Part shown: in pieces, positions 1 through 6,712 of the stretch | How positions within the stretch are numbered: position 1 is the first letter of the stretch | How the letters are laid out: the number at the start of each line of letters is the position of its first letter | NCBI GenBank assembly: GCA_003554565.1 | Contig: PWGR01000253.1 | Location: 1 to 8,701, forward strand | Direction: 5' to 3' | Length of the DNA stretch: 8,701 nt | Origin: Clostridia bacterium | GTDB taxonomy: Bacteria > Bacillota > Sulfobacillia > SLMV01 | The notes under the pieces: generated by a model | Told to the model about the DNA's origin: nothing | What the model saw: only the letters and a program-made list of their open reading frames with translations | Database searches by the model: none | Translations under genes and position numbers: made by a program

Positions 1-17
1 GGGGTGATGGTATGCCT

Positions 18-224
18 TCATTCTTGTGTGGCTGCATCCAGAAACGATGGCCAGAGTCCTGTCGTCAGGACGGGGAGCGGCGTCTCTTGATTCACCAGAT
101 CCAGATGCTTGCGCAGTCTGCATGTCATCCCCATGTCCCTATAGCTGCTGATGCGGTTGAACCGTTCCTCCGCTTCGAGTAGGGCTGCCGCGGACCATCG
201 CAGCACCTGCTTGCCGTCTCTCTT
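18..224 (-). pseudogene. C-terminal remnant of a transposase (IS256/mutator-like)
   Basis: On the minus strand, the frame beginning near 224 reads KRDGKQVLRW, then SAAALLEAEERFNRISSYRD, and stops at 18-20. The pattern of an RDGKQ-type lead, a tryptophan, an A-A-A-L-L-E-A-E helix, then R-F-x-R-I-x-x-Y-R-D resembles the extreme C-terminus of bacterial transposases that I recall as IS256/mutator-type; no search was possible and the family name is the weaker part of the call. Everything upstream of this tail (the catalytic domain) is absent, because the DNA before 224 is yyaC. The fragment has only a GTG (204-206) as a possible start and no ribosome binding site of its own, so it is unlikely to be expressed as a protein. 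Residues after about LRKHLD may already be outside the original element. No terminal inverted repeat could be identified at the left edge. Confidence 0.55.
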
Positions 225-759
225 GCAGCCTGATGGTTGATGCGGCCAGTGACATCTGTGCCCCCATTTCGATGGATGATGCTATCCAGCTGGCCAGTGA
301 CAGCACCATGTTCAGCCGCGCATTCTGCAGGGCCTCGAACTCCATGAACCCGCGGGCTCCTACCGTGCCAGCGACGTGCAGGTCACCAATTTCAGGCAGG
401 TTCTTGCGTATGCCCGCCCCCGGTCGCAGGGGATCCGGGCACAGGGACACGGTTCCAATGTGCCGGCGTTCACCCAGGCACGCGTCAACGGCAACCACCG
501 GCCCGATGGGTTGAAAGCCCCGTACGAAGTCGCGAAGATTGGCAGCGTGAATCGGACTGCGTACAGATCCGAACACACAGAGATCAGGTGTGCTGCTGGA
601 GCGCAGCAGAGAACCGGTCAGGGGCCCAAGGGCGTCCCCGGTTGAACGATCCGTGCCTATGCAGACCACACTCCATGGTGGGCATCCACACAGAGCGCTG
701 AGCTGCAGTGCCAGTCTGCCCGGGTTCTGTCTTTGAGGCCTGAAGCGCTTGCGGGCCAT
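139..759 (-). CDS. yyaC: Sporulation protein YyaC (DUF1256), C-terminus altered
   Basis: This is a YyaC-family protein, related in fold to the germination protease GPR and the hydrogenase maturation peptidase HybD; in spore formers it is a sporulation-associated putative peptidase. Of 206 residues, the core carries the family signatures: CIGTDRSTGDALGP (33-46), SPIHAANL (68-75), VDACLG (91-96), a G-x-G-I-x-K-N-L-P-E-I-G-D stretch (114-126), then VAGTVGARGFMEF (129-141) and LQNARLNMVLSLASWIA (144-160). The ATG start is backed by GAGGTGG a few bases upstream. Core homology ends near residue 165. From about residue 179 the DNA coincides with a transposase remnant in another frame, so the low-complexity tail (RGSPTRSGGT and beyond) is probably not native. 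The key N-terminal acidic motifs are intact, so the protein may still work. A sigma-E-type promoter at 798-826 suggests mother-cell expression. Divergent from the ykvI-like gene. Confidence 0.88.
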   Translation of the reverse strand: MARKRFRPQRQNPGRLALQLSALCGCPPWSVVCIGTDRSTGDALGPLTGSLLRSSSTPDLCVFGSVRSPIHAANLRDFVRGFQPIGPVVAVDACLGERRHIGTVSLCPDPLRPGAGIRKNLPEIGDLHVAGTVGARGFMEFEALQNARLNMVLSLASWIASSIEMGAQMSLAASTIRLQERRQAGAAMVRGSPTRSGGTVQPHQQL

Positions 760-797
760 GTATCCACCTCACTTCCGCGCCGTCGTCAGATGACAGA

Positions 798-826
798 AGT
801 ATATGGAGTTGGAGCCCCGAATATGC
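798..826 (-). promoter_or_regulatory. Sigma-E-type sporulation promoter for yyaC
   Basis: Read on the minus strand, GCATATT (826 to 820) matches the Bacillus sigma-E -35 consensus KMATATT at every position. After exactly 14 nt it is followed by CATATACT (805 to 798), which matches the -10 consensus CATACAHT at seven of eight positions. A transcript starting some 7-8 nt downstream would have a leader of about 30 nt before the yyaC ATG at 759, leaving room for its GAGGTGG ribosome binding site. Sigma-G (CATnnTA) and sigma-A motifs fit less well here. The consensus is established for Bacillus subtilis; its use in this organism is inference. Confidence 0.6.
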
Positions 827-851
827 ATGCCCGAATGGGGGCTTGAAAAAA

Positions 852-1868
852 ATGTTCAGGGGGCTGCGGAGGGCGCAGACTGCGCTGATGATTGCAGGCG
901 GGTACATAGGTGCAGCGGTGGGAGGCGGCTTCGCCACCGGTCGTGAGCTGCTGCACTTCTTTTTGGAGCCCACACGTGGAACGCCGGTCTTTCTCACCTT
1001 CACTACTGCTGCCTTCATCACCGGGGGCGCGCTGCTCATGAATGCTGTCATCCGGAGCAACGTGCGCTCGCAGCGTGAGGTCGGGGCTCTTTTCTGTGTG
1101 AGCAGAGGGGGTAGATCTCTGATAGATGCAGTGCTGGTGGTCTTCTTCTGGGCAGTGTTGGCTGTGGTGCTGTCCGCAGCGGGTGCACTGATTGCTGCGG
1201 AGGGGGTTTCAGCTCCAGTTGGATCGGCTGCCGCTGCCGCGATCATCTGCGGTGTTGTACTCGGTGGGCGGAGGACCACCGCATTAGTGAATGGACTGCT
1301 GGTGGTTGCACTGGTGATGACCATCCTTCGTGCCCACCTGTCAGCCCCCCAGCCGGCTGCAGCTGTCTTGGTCGAATGGCCCGCAACACTCAACCCCGTG
1401 TTGTACACAAGCTACAATCTTCTCTTTGTCCTTGCAGTGTTTCCAGGACTGGCCCGGCGCGAGCGTTGGTGGGCCTGTGTCCTCGGGGCAGGGCTCGGCG
1501 GACTGTTTCTGGGGTTGATGTGTGCAGCGGCTTCCCTCGTCATGGCTGGAGTGTACCGGCACGTCGCTGGGGCACCTGTCCCCCTGCAGGTGGCTCTCGC
1601 CCTGGTAGCGCCCGCTCTGGGTGGGGCCTATCCGGTCATTGCTGGTCTTGCGCTCATAACAACCGGGATTGCACTCATGCATGGGCTCGCTCACCGTGTT
1701 GGAGGCGGGAGGGAGCCCGACCTGCGATCGGTGCTGACGGTAATACTACCGGCTATGGCCGGCTCACAGGTGCCGTTGACAGAACTTGTCGCGACGGTCT
1801 ATCCAGCCATGGCCTGGATATCCTTGTTCCTCTGGGGGCAGCTCGCCCGTCGCGCGCTCAGCGGTTGA
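852..1868 (+). CDS. YkvI-family multi-span membrane protein
   Basis: This is a polytopic inner-membrane protein of the YkvI family (COG3949), distantly related to secondary transporters of the LeuT/APC type; substrate unknown. The clearest signature is the N-terminal GGYIGAAVGGGFATGRE, which has the G-x-G-F-A-T/S-G-R/Q-E form of an unwound first helix. SYNLLFVLAVFPGLARR in the middle and VYPAMAWISLFLWG at the end also fit. About ten hydrophobic segments fill the sequence, with short basic loops (RR near 90, RRER near 205, HRVGGGR near 285). I prefer the ATG at 852 (338 residues): a GGGGG stretch at 837-841 lies 10 nt upstream, whereas the in-frame TTG at 843 (341 residues) would leave no spacing. 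The gene diverges from yyaC and is separated from the following TPR gene by 80 nt with no evident terminator. The protein is close to full family length and shows no damage. Confidence 0.85.
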   Translation: MFRGLRRAQTALMIAGGYIGAAVGGGFATGRELLHFFLEPTRGTPVFLTFTTAAFITGGALLMNAVIRSNVRSQREVGALFCVSRGGRSLIDAVLVVFFWAVLAVVLSAAGALIAAEGVSAPVGSAAAAAIICGVVLGGRRTTALVNGLLVVALVMTILRAHLSAPQPAAAVLVEWPATLNPVLYTSYNLLFVLAVFPGLARRERWWACVLGAGLGGLFLGLMCAAASLVMAGVYRHVAGAPVPLQVALALVAPALGGAYPVIAGLALITTGIALMHGLAHRVGGGREPDLRSVLTVILPAMAGSQVPLTELVATVYPAMAWISLFLWGQLARRALSG

Positions 1869-1948
1869 AGAAATGAACCTTCATGGTATGGTATCCTAGA
1901 GATGAATCCGAAAACTCAGAGCATTATGAGGCAGGAGGGAGGTACTGT

Positions 1949-2587
1949 ATGGCCGAAGAGGGTCAGCAAGACAGGAGTATCCAGGAGCGCTTCGAGGAAT
2001 GCGTCGACCTCCTCGACAGAGGGCGAAACTCCCAGGCTCTCCGGCAGCTTCTGTCCATTGTAGAGGAACAACCGGGACACGTCGGGGCGTTGAACAAGGC
2101 CGGAGTAGCCTATGCACATCTCGGCGAAATGGAAGGAGCGAGGATCTGCTTCACACGGGCCATTATCACCAACCCCCGTTGCGTTCCTGCCCTGTCAAAC
2201 CTGGGGAATATATACTTTGATCGTGGAGATAATCAGCGGGCCATTGCCCTGTACAAGAAAGCTCTGAAGTATGATCCGGACTACCACGTGGCGCACAATA
2301 ATCTGGCTGCTGCCTACAAACAGACCGGACAGGTATCCAAGCAGGTGACTCACTTCAAAAAAGGACAGAAGCTGCGTTTCAGCAGCAAGGGTACCCGTTC
2401 AGCGACGCAAACCTGGACGGAGTCGGATGCAACATCAGAGGAGACGACCACAGCAGCAGGGGCCGAAGGGGAACGATCCGGCGCCTGGGAGGAGCTGGAT
2501 GCCGGGAGGGGTAGGGGATGCCTGGGAAGACTGATGGGAGTCATGGCTATGCTGGCGGCGATGGTTTTTGCTCTGGTACTTATGTAG
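1949..2587 (+). CDS. Tail-anchored TPR protein
   Basis: A 212-residue tetratricopeptide-repeat protein likely acting as a membrane-attached scaffold on the cytoplasmic face. Helical repeats cover about 11-44, 45-78, 79-112 and a weaker fourth at 113-145; the third and fourth show the canonical A-x-x-N-L-G/A ... Y-K-K-A-L-x-x-D-P pattern. A Ser/Thr/Glu-rich linker (about 146-190) leads to a single hydrophobic helix (about 192-211) at the extreme C-terminus with only a methionine after it, so this looks like a tail-anchored protein. The frame is open further upstream to an ATG at 1883, but AGGAGGGAGG at 1933-1942 lies 6 nt before the ATG at 1949 and decides the start. The last 70 nt, which encode the anchor helix, also encode the start of the next gene in another frame. 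The partner bound by the TPRs is unknown; the overlapping propeller protein is the obvious candidate. Confidence 0.88.
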   Translation: MAEEGQQDRSIQERFEECVDLLDRGRNSQALRQLLSIVEEQPGHVGALNKAGVAYAHLGEMEGARICFTRAIITNPRCVPALSNLGNIYFDRGDNQRAIALYKKALKYDPDYHVAHNNLAAAYKQTGQVSKQVTHFKKGQKLRFSSKGTRSATQTWTESDATSEETTTAAGAEGERSGAWEELDAGRGRGCLGRLMGVMAMLAAMVFALVLM

Positions 2588-3861
2588 GCCGTCGTGCCAC
2601 AGTCTGGCTCTGGCCCGTCCTACTTCTGGCAATTACTCTGGCTCTCGCCCGGGGATATCCAATGCCCCTGCTCGCCGACTCCGGGATCCAACACGTATCG
2701 GTGACCTGTGCGCAGCAGAGACCTGTTGAGTCGGGCGACCCGATGGGCGTAACTGCATTGCCCGGATGTGAGGAGAACACCCTGGTGCTGGTTAGCTCTC
2801 CGGCTGACGGGGACGGTCGCCTGGTTGCCGAGCGGGGTGACTCGGTAGTTGAACTCCCATTGAGCACGAAGGCGGAAGAGAGGCCCCTTCTGGTCACTGC
2901 CGGCTATGGCATGGTGTCGATCGCCAAATCGGCAGGGGACGAGATAGTGACGGTGTCGGCGGCCGGGGACGAACTTGATGTCGACACCTGGATGCCCCCA
3001 GCGGGGGTGATTGGCGACTTGCACCCACACCCGGATGGGCCGGTTGCTTTGGTCTCTGTCGGACCTCAGGTGATTTCAACTCCTGACGGGTTTCACGAAA
3101 GAGCGACTGTGCAGGAACTGAAAGTAAGCGCGACCCTAAACGAGACGATCTGGCACTGGCGAACTGATGGCTGGACAGATGTTTTTGTGACTATTGCCGA
3201 CACACTCGTTTTCACCTTCGACATGACGGTCGGGGAGGGTTCAGGTGTAGCACTCGGATGTCGTACTTCCGCTCTTGACACTGACGACGGAGATTCGGTC
3301 GAGTTGATCCTGTTCGGTGATGAGGCTGTCATGGGCCGTTCAGTCGTTTCGGGTCTGATTCCCGTCGATGCAGCCGGAAGCAGCATCCTTGGGAATCCAG
3401 AGACGGAGGAGGTCATTGTTACGACAGGTGAGAGTGTGGCGGTATATCCTCTTGAGGGTGGGGAGCCGCGGTGGGAATTTCAACCGCGCCGAACCGGCCC
3501 TGCGCCGGAGGAGATCGTCGGGGTGGTGGTGATGCCCTCCGGGAGGACGGTGGTGGCGACTGGGAGGCATGCGCACTTTCTGGGGCGCGACGGTGCAGAG
3601 CTCGGCCGGATATCTACCAGTTCCGTGGTCACAGGAATTGTGGCTCCATTGGACGGGCCAGAGGTATTTGTCCTCCTCACCGAGACCGGCTTCAGCCTGT
3701 ACGATGGGTCCGGGCGACTTCACTGGAGGGAAGATCTGCCGAGCTCGCCGAAATTTGCCGAGATACTCATCTCAGGTGAGGAGGAGAAGTCGGGCACGTA
3801 TCGATTGCTGCTGGCCACCTCCGAACGGGTGTATGATTACCTGTTAGATCTGGATTTCTGA
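2518..3861 (+). CDS. Membrane-anchored extracytoplasmic protein, probable beta-propeller
   Basis: A 447-residue protein with a short cytoplasmic N-terminus, a basic VGRR patch and one hydrophobic helix (about 29-46, TVWLWPVLLLAITLALA), which could be a signal anchor or a cleaved signal peptide. The remainder is acidic, beta-rich and probably outside the membrane. Short strands alternate with turns of the type G-x-E-L-G-R and G-S-G-R-L-H-W-R-E. Repeated motifs such as EVIVTTGESVAVYPLEGG, RTVVATGRHAHFLGRDG and VFVLLTETGFSLYDGSGR give the blade-like spacing seen in PQQ/YncE-type propellers. No catalytic motif or specific family was recognised. The ATG at 2518 has GGGAGGGG at 2504-2511, inside the preceding TPR gene, so the 70-nt overlap appears genuine rather than a mis-called start; there is no other in-frame start before the hydrophobic helix. 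It probably works with the TPR protein and the small membrane protein that follows 12 nt downstream. Function unknown. Confidence 0.8.
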   Translation: MPGKTDGSHGYAGGDGFCSGTYVGRRATVWLWPVLLLAITLALARGYPMPLLADSGIQHVSVTCAQQRPVESGDPMGVTALPGCEENTLVLVSSPADGDGRLVAERGDSVVELPLSTKAEERPLLVTAGYGMVSIAKSAGDEIVTVSAAGDELDVDTWMPPAGVIGDLHPHPDGPVALVSVGPQVISTPDGFHERATVQELKVSATLNETIWHWRTDGWTDVFVTIADTLVFTFDMTVGEGSGVALGCRTSALDTDDGDSVELILFGDEAVMGRSVVSGLIPVDAAGSSILGNPETEEVIVTTGESVAVYPLEGGEPRWEFQPRRTGPAPEEIVGVVVMPSGRTVVATGRHAHFLGRDGAELGRISTSSVVTGIVAPLDGPEVFVLLTETGFSLYDGSGRLHWREDLPSSPKFAEILISGEEEKSGTYRLLLATSERVYDYLLDLDF

Positions 3862-3873
3862 GGAGCGTTGCAA

Positions 3874-4254
3874 TTGCGAGATAGAAAACGTCTGCCTTCT
3901 CTGAAGAGCGGCCAGTTCTGGGCCATGGCACTGCTTTTAGGCGCTGTGCTCGCTTTGCTCGGTGCACAGATTGATTACTTCTGGCCACACAGTCCGGCCT
4001 GGCCCCGTGCACTGGCAGCTTTTTCTGCGGCAGCTGTTGCCGGGGAGATATGGGTGCGGAAATACTGGCCCAGCATGCGCGGTTCTGGCGAAGAGGTACG
4101 GGAAGTCACCACCGGACTTGCTGCCCTTGTGCTGGGGCTTACAGGTGCTTTTGCCGCGCTGGAGGCAGTCTGGGCAATTGATCTGGCCCCGTCGCCGGTT
4201 GCCTGGACCACCTATGTTTCCTATCTGCTGTTGGATGCGTCTTATCAGTGGTGA
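3874..4254 (+). CDS. Small multi-span membrane protein, unknown family
   Basis: A 126-residue hydrophobic protein that I do not recognise. It has a basic N-terminus (LRDRKRLPSLK), then segments likely to span the membrane at about 15-34, 43-58, 78-101 and 106-124, with a charged loop (about 61-77, VRKYWPSMRGSGEEVREV) between the second and third. The start is either TTG: AGGAG at 3861-3865 is 8 nt before the TTG at 3874 but only 2 nt before the TTG at 3868, so 3874 is preferred. The ribosome binding site overlaps the stop codon of the propeller gene, and the 3' end overlaps the start of the EamA gene, so translational coupling is likely on both sides. The sequence is intact but gives no functional clue. 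Confidence 0.72.
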   Translation: MRDRKRLPSLKSGQFWAMALLLGAVLALLGAQIDYFWPHSPAWPRALAAFSAAAVAGEIWVRKYWPSMRGSGEEVREVTTGLAALVLGLTGAFAALEAVWAIDLAPSPVAWTTYVSYLLLDASYQW

Positions 4255-5177
4255 ACTCGGTTCCCGGGGATGGTGCTACCTTGCATATTCGACCGGAGAA
4301 GTTTGCAGGAGCAGTTCTGGTGTTGGGAGTGATATGCGCCTCTTCGGCCTCGATATTGTTTCGCCTGGCAGATGCCCCTGCCGCGGTTGCTGCCTTCTAT
4401 CGCCTGGCCTACGCAGCAGCGATCCACGGAATGATATCTGCTTGCAATGGTAGGGGATACCGGGATTTTGACCTCCCCGCACTGCGCGAGGCACTGCTGG
4501 CCGGACTCGCTCTGGCTGTGCATTTTCTCCTGTGGTTTACATCTTTGCAGTATACATCAGTTGCGGCTTCCACAGTCCTGGTGTCGCTGCACCCTGTTTT
4601 CACCGCGGGTATGGCATATCTGCTTCTCCGTGAAACACTGTCGAAATCCCAGGTCATGTGTGCGCTGGTGGCACTGGCCGGCACGGGCATAATCGCTGCA
4701 GGCGACGCTGCTCATCCCGGGACGCTTTTCGGTGATAGCCTGGCGCTGGCAGGTGCCGCGGCAATGGCTGTTTACCTGTTGATAGGGCGGCGTGTCCGGG
4801 CGACAGTCGGAACAATGCCTTACACCACGGTGGTGTACAGCTCTGCGGCGCTGTGCGTGCTTGCCTATATCGCCATCTCTGGGCTGTCCGTTGCGGGGTA
4901 TGCAGCCCGGGAACATTTCCTGTTTGTGGGTCTGGCGGTGCTCCCCACCCTGTTTGGTCACACGCTCTTCAACTGGTCACTCCGGCACATCCAGACATTC
5001 AATGTTTCGGCCTCCGTGCTGGGAGAACCCGTCGGCGCAACCATACTGGCGTATTTACTGCTCCATGAATTACCTGGTCCTCATCAGTTCATGGGGGGTG
5101 GTCTGATATTATTGGGGTTGGCGGTGCTGATGCACGGGCGGAGGCGCGACGGGACGGCAGCAGGTGAAGAGAAATAG
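4248..5177 (+). CDS. EamA-domain DMT-superfamily transporter
   Basis: A 309-residue member of the drug/metabolite transporter superfamily with two tandem EamA repeats (about 20-151 and 163-297), each of five predicted transmembrane helices. The first repeat contains the F-Y-R-L-A-Y loop after helix 2, LLWFTSLQYTSVAASTVLVS (95-114) and LHPVFTAGMAYLLLRETLS (114-132). The second contains FNWSLRHIQTFNVSASVLGE (241-260) followed by PVGATILAYLLLHE, the typical terminal pattern. The transported substrate cannot be predicted; relatives export amino acids or metabolites. The start is uncertain: GTG at 4248 (or 4251) overlaps the previous stop (coupling), while an in-frame TTG at 4281 has GGGGA 10 nt upstream and would shorten the N-terminus by 11 residues. 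The gene is complete and runs directly into the CvpA gene with no terminator. Confidence 0.9.
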   Translation: MVNSVPGDGATLHIRPEKFAGAVLVLGVICASSASILFRLADAPAAVAAFYRLAYAAAIHGMISACNGRGYRDFDLPALREALLAGLALAVHFLLWFTSLQYTSVAASTVLVSLHPVFTAGMAYLLLRETLSKSQVMCALVALAGTGIIAAGDAAHPGTLFGDSLALAGAAAMAVYLLIGRRVRATVGTMPYTTVVYSSAALCVLAYIAISGLSVAGYAAREHFLFVGLAVLPTLFGHTLFNWSLRHIQTFNVSASVLGEPVGATILAYLLLHELPGPHQFMGGGLILLGLAVLMHGRRRDGTAAGEEK

Positions 5178-5193
5178 ATCGGTGGTCATGATC

Positions 5194-5790
5194 ATGATTT
5201 GGTTGGACTGGTTGATTATTGCCGCGATAATTTACGGTACATTCTGCGGGATGCGGCGCGGGCTGGTGCTGTCATTGTTCAGTCTGGGCGGGCTGGCTGC
5301 GGCCGTTGTTATTGGGTGGCAGTATGCGGCAGAACTGGTGTCCCTTTTTGAACGCCGGTGGGAGTGGCACAGCCGCATGACCACGTACCTGAGCGAAAGC
5401 ATATCTGTTCCCCAACATGCTGATGGCATCGTCTCGCCGGAGGCCACTCACGCGGAGCTGGCCGAGGGGGTACTCACGGTCATCGCCTTCTTTCTGATAT
5501 TCTCTTCAGTTGTAATTGCAGCTGGTGTTCTGGCGCGCATGATTCACTTGGCAGTCGGGTGGGGATTCACCGGTGCAATTGACCGCATCATGGGGGGAGT
5601 GCTTGGACTGTGCGCTGCCGCCGTGGGGGCGGCCGTGGCCCTGGGAATCCTGCTAATAACGTCGACATCGGTGCCAGCTCTGCAGCCGGGCGCAGAAGCT
5701 ATTCACAACTCTGTACTGGGACCGGAGTTGGTGCGGATATTCTATGGGATCAGTCCCCTCAGCGACATGCTCTCGCAGTGGCTTACTTGA
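5194..5790 (+). CDS. CvpA-family membrane protein
   Basis: A 198-residue CvpA-family protein; E. coli CvpA is named for colicin V production, but the family's molecular role in Bacillota is not established. The N-terminus MIWLDWLIIAAIIYGTFCG, followed by MRRGLVLSLFSLGGLAAAV, is the standard opening of the family, including the conserved G-x-R-R/K-G turn. Four transmembrane segments are visible at about 1-20, 27-45, 93-115 and 132-156 with an exposed loop (about 52-88). The frame is open to a GTG at 5164 inside the EamA gene, but GGTGG at 5181-5185 lies 8 nt before the ATG at 5194, and only that start gives the normal family N-terminus. It sits directly upstream of mscS, 16 nt away, in the same transcript. 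Confidence 0.86.
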   Translation: MIWLDWLIIAAIIYGTFCGMRRGLVLSLFSLGGLAAAVVIGWQYAAELVSLFERRWEWHSRMTTYLSESISVPQHADGIVSPEATHAELAEGVLTVIAFFLIFSSVVIAAGVLARMIHLAVGWGFTGAIDRIMGGVLGLCAAAVGAAVALGILLITSTSVPALQPGAEAIHNSVLGPELVRIFYGISPLSDMLSQWLT

Positions 5791-5806
5791 GTTGGGAGGT
5801 GAACGG

Positions 5807-6712
5807 ATGAATTTCCAACAATGGCTTGAGACCTATACGGGTGTCACCGATCCTGGTGTCTGGGTGGGCATAGGTGTACGCATTATCCTGATAGCCGTGG
5901 GCTTTCACCTTGCCGTACGGGCAGGAAATCTGCTCATCGATCGGGCTTTTGATTTTACTGAGAGAAGGAAGACTGAAGACGGTGAGCTGCGCCGTCTCGC
6001 CACCCTTCGTGCGGTGGCCAAATCGGTGATGCGGTACACCTTTGACTTTCTGGCCCTGACCACAGTCCTGCCCATGATCGGAATTCCGGTTACCCAACTG
6101 CTGGCCGGAGCTGGTGTGGCGGGATTGGCCATCGGCTTCGGCGCCCAGAATCTGATACGCGACTTGATAGCTGGTTTTTTCTTCTTATACGAAAACCAGT
6201 TCACTGTGGGCGATTTCGTGCAGGTCGGCAGCTTTGCAGGCACCGTCGAGGAGGTGGGCATGCGGGTGACGCGGATCAGGGACTTCGGTGGCCAGCTGCA
6301 CATACTGCCCAACGGCGGGATAGGTGAAGTGACCAACTTCTCTCGCGGTGCAATGCGGGCCATGGTGGACGTGGATATCGCCTATGAAGAGAACGCCGAC
6401 GCGGCAATCGCCATTCTTCAACAGTTATGTGGAGAACTGGGCGAGGAACACCCCGAATTTGTGGAGGGCCCCACGGTATTGGGAGTGCAGGCACTCCGCG
6501 ACTCCTCCGTTACGGTACGGGTGTGGGCCAAGACCGAGAATATGCAGCAGTGGGCGATGGAGAGGGTCCTGCTCCACGAGATCAAGAATCGCCTGGTTGA
6601 GGAGGGAGTTGAGATCCCCTATCCGCGGCGCGTCGTTGTGCCTCCGGAATTGACGAAGTTAAGAGCGGACGCGAACGGGGAGGGGGAGATGACGGATGAG
6701 AGAGCGCGATAG
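5807..6712 (+). CDS. Small-conductance mechanosensitive channel (MscS family)
   Basis: A 301-residue MscS-family channel that would release solutes on hypo-osmotic shock. Three transmembrane helices are seen: TM1 about 18-44, TM2 about 69-91, and the pore-lining TM3 about 96-125, with the glycine/alanine-rich LLAGAGVAGLAIGFGAQNLI followed by R-D-L-I-A-G-F-F-F-L-Y-E. The beta domain begins NQFTVGDFVQVGSFAGTVEE and includes the conserved R-x-T-R-I-R-D-F-G-G-Q-L-H-I-L-P-N-G run and the I-x-N/V-T-N-F-S-R motif. The alpha/beta C-terminal domain follows and ends IPYPRRVV, as usual. GGGAGGTG at 5794-5801 is 5 nt before the ATG at 5807, so the longer frame starting at 5744 is rejected. The charged tail (about 284-301) overlaps the start of the DUF951 gene. 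In Bacillota this gene commonly neighbours DUF951. Confidence 0.95.
   Translation: MNFQQWLETYTGVTDPGVWVGIGVRIILIAVGFHLAVRAGNLLIDRAFDFTERRKTEDGELRRLATLRAVAKSVMRYTFDFLALTTVLPMIGIPVTQLLAGAGVAGLAIGFGAQNLIRDLIAGFFFLYENQFTVGDFVQVGSFAGTVEEVGMRVTRIRDFGGQLHILPNGGIGEVTNFSRGAMRAMVDVDIAYEENADAAIAILQQLCGELGEEHPEFVEGPTVLGVQALRDSSVTVRVWAKTENMQQWAMERVLLHEIKNRLVEEGVEIPYPRRVVVPPELTKLRADANGEGEMTDERAR

Noticed and set aside
233..645. Plus-strand frames antisense to yyaC
   Set aside because: They lie opposite conserved YyaC motifs, with no ribosome binding sites or recognisable protein features.
584..1408. Long minus-strand frame of 274 codons across the yyaC start and the ykvI-like gene
   Set aside because: It is antisense to two well-supported genes, has low-complexity Ala/Ser/Thr/Pro composition and no ribosome binding site; a shadow frame of GC-rich DNA.
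1865..1892. Possible sigma-A promoter for the TPR gene (TTGAAG, 16 nt, TATGGT) with a small TGAAG/CTTCA inverted repeat
   Set aside because: The -10 matches only four of six bases and the repeat is five pairs with an 8-nt loop; too weak to annotate, although some promoter near here is plausible.
2518..2587. A frameshift joining the TPR and propeller genes into one protein
   Set aside because: The TPR protein ends neatly after a membrane helix and the second gene has its own strong ribosome binding site, basic patch and membrane helix, so two overlapping genes explain the data better.
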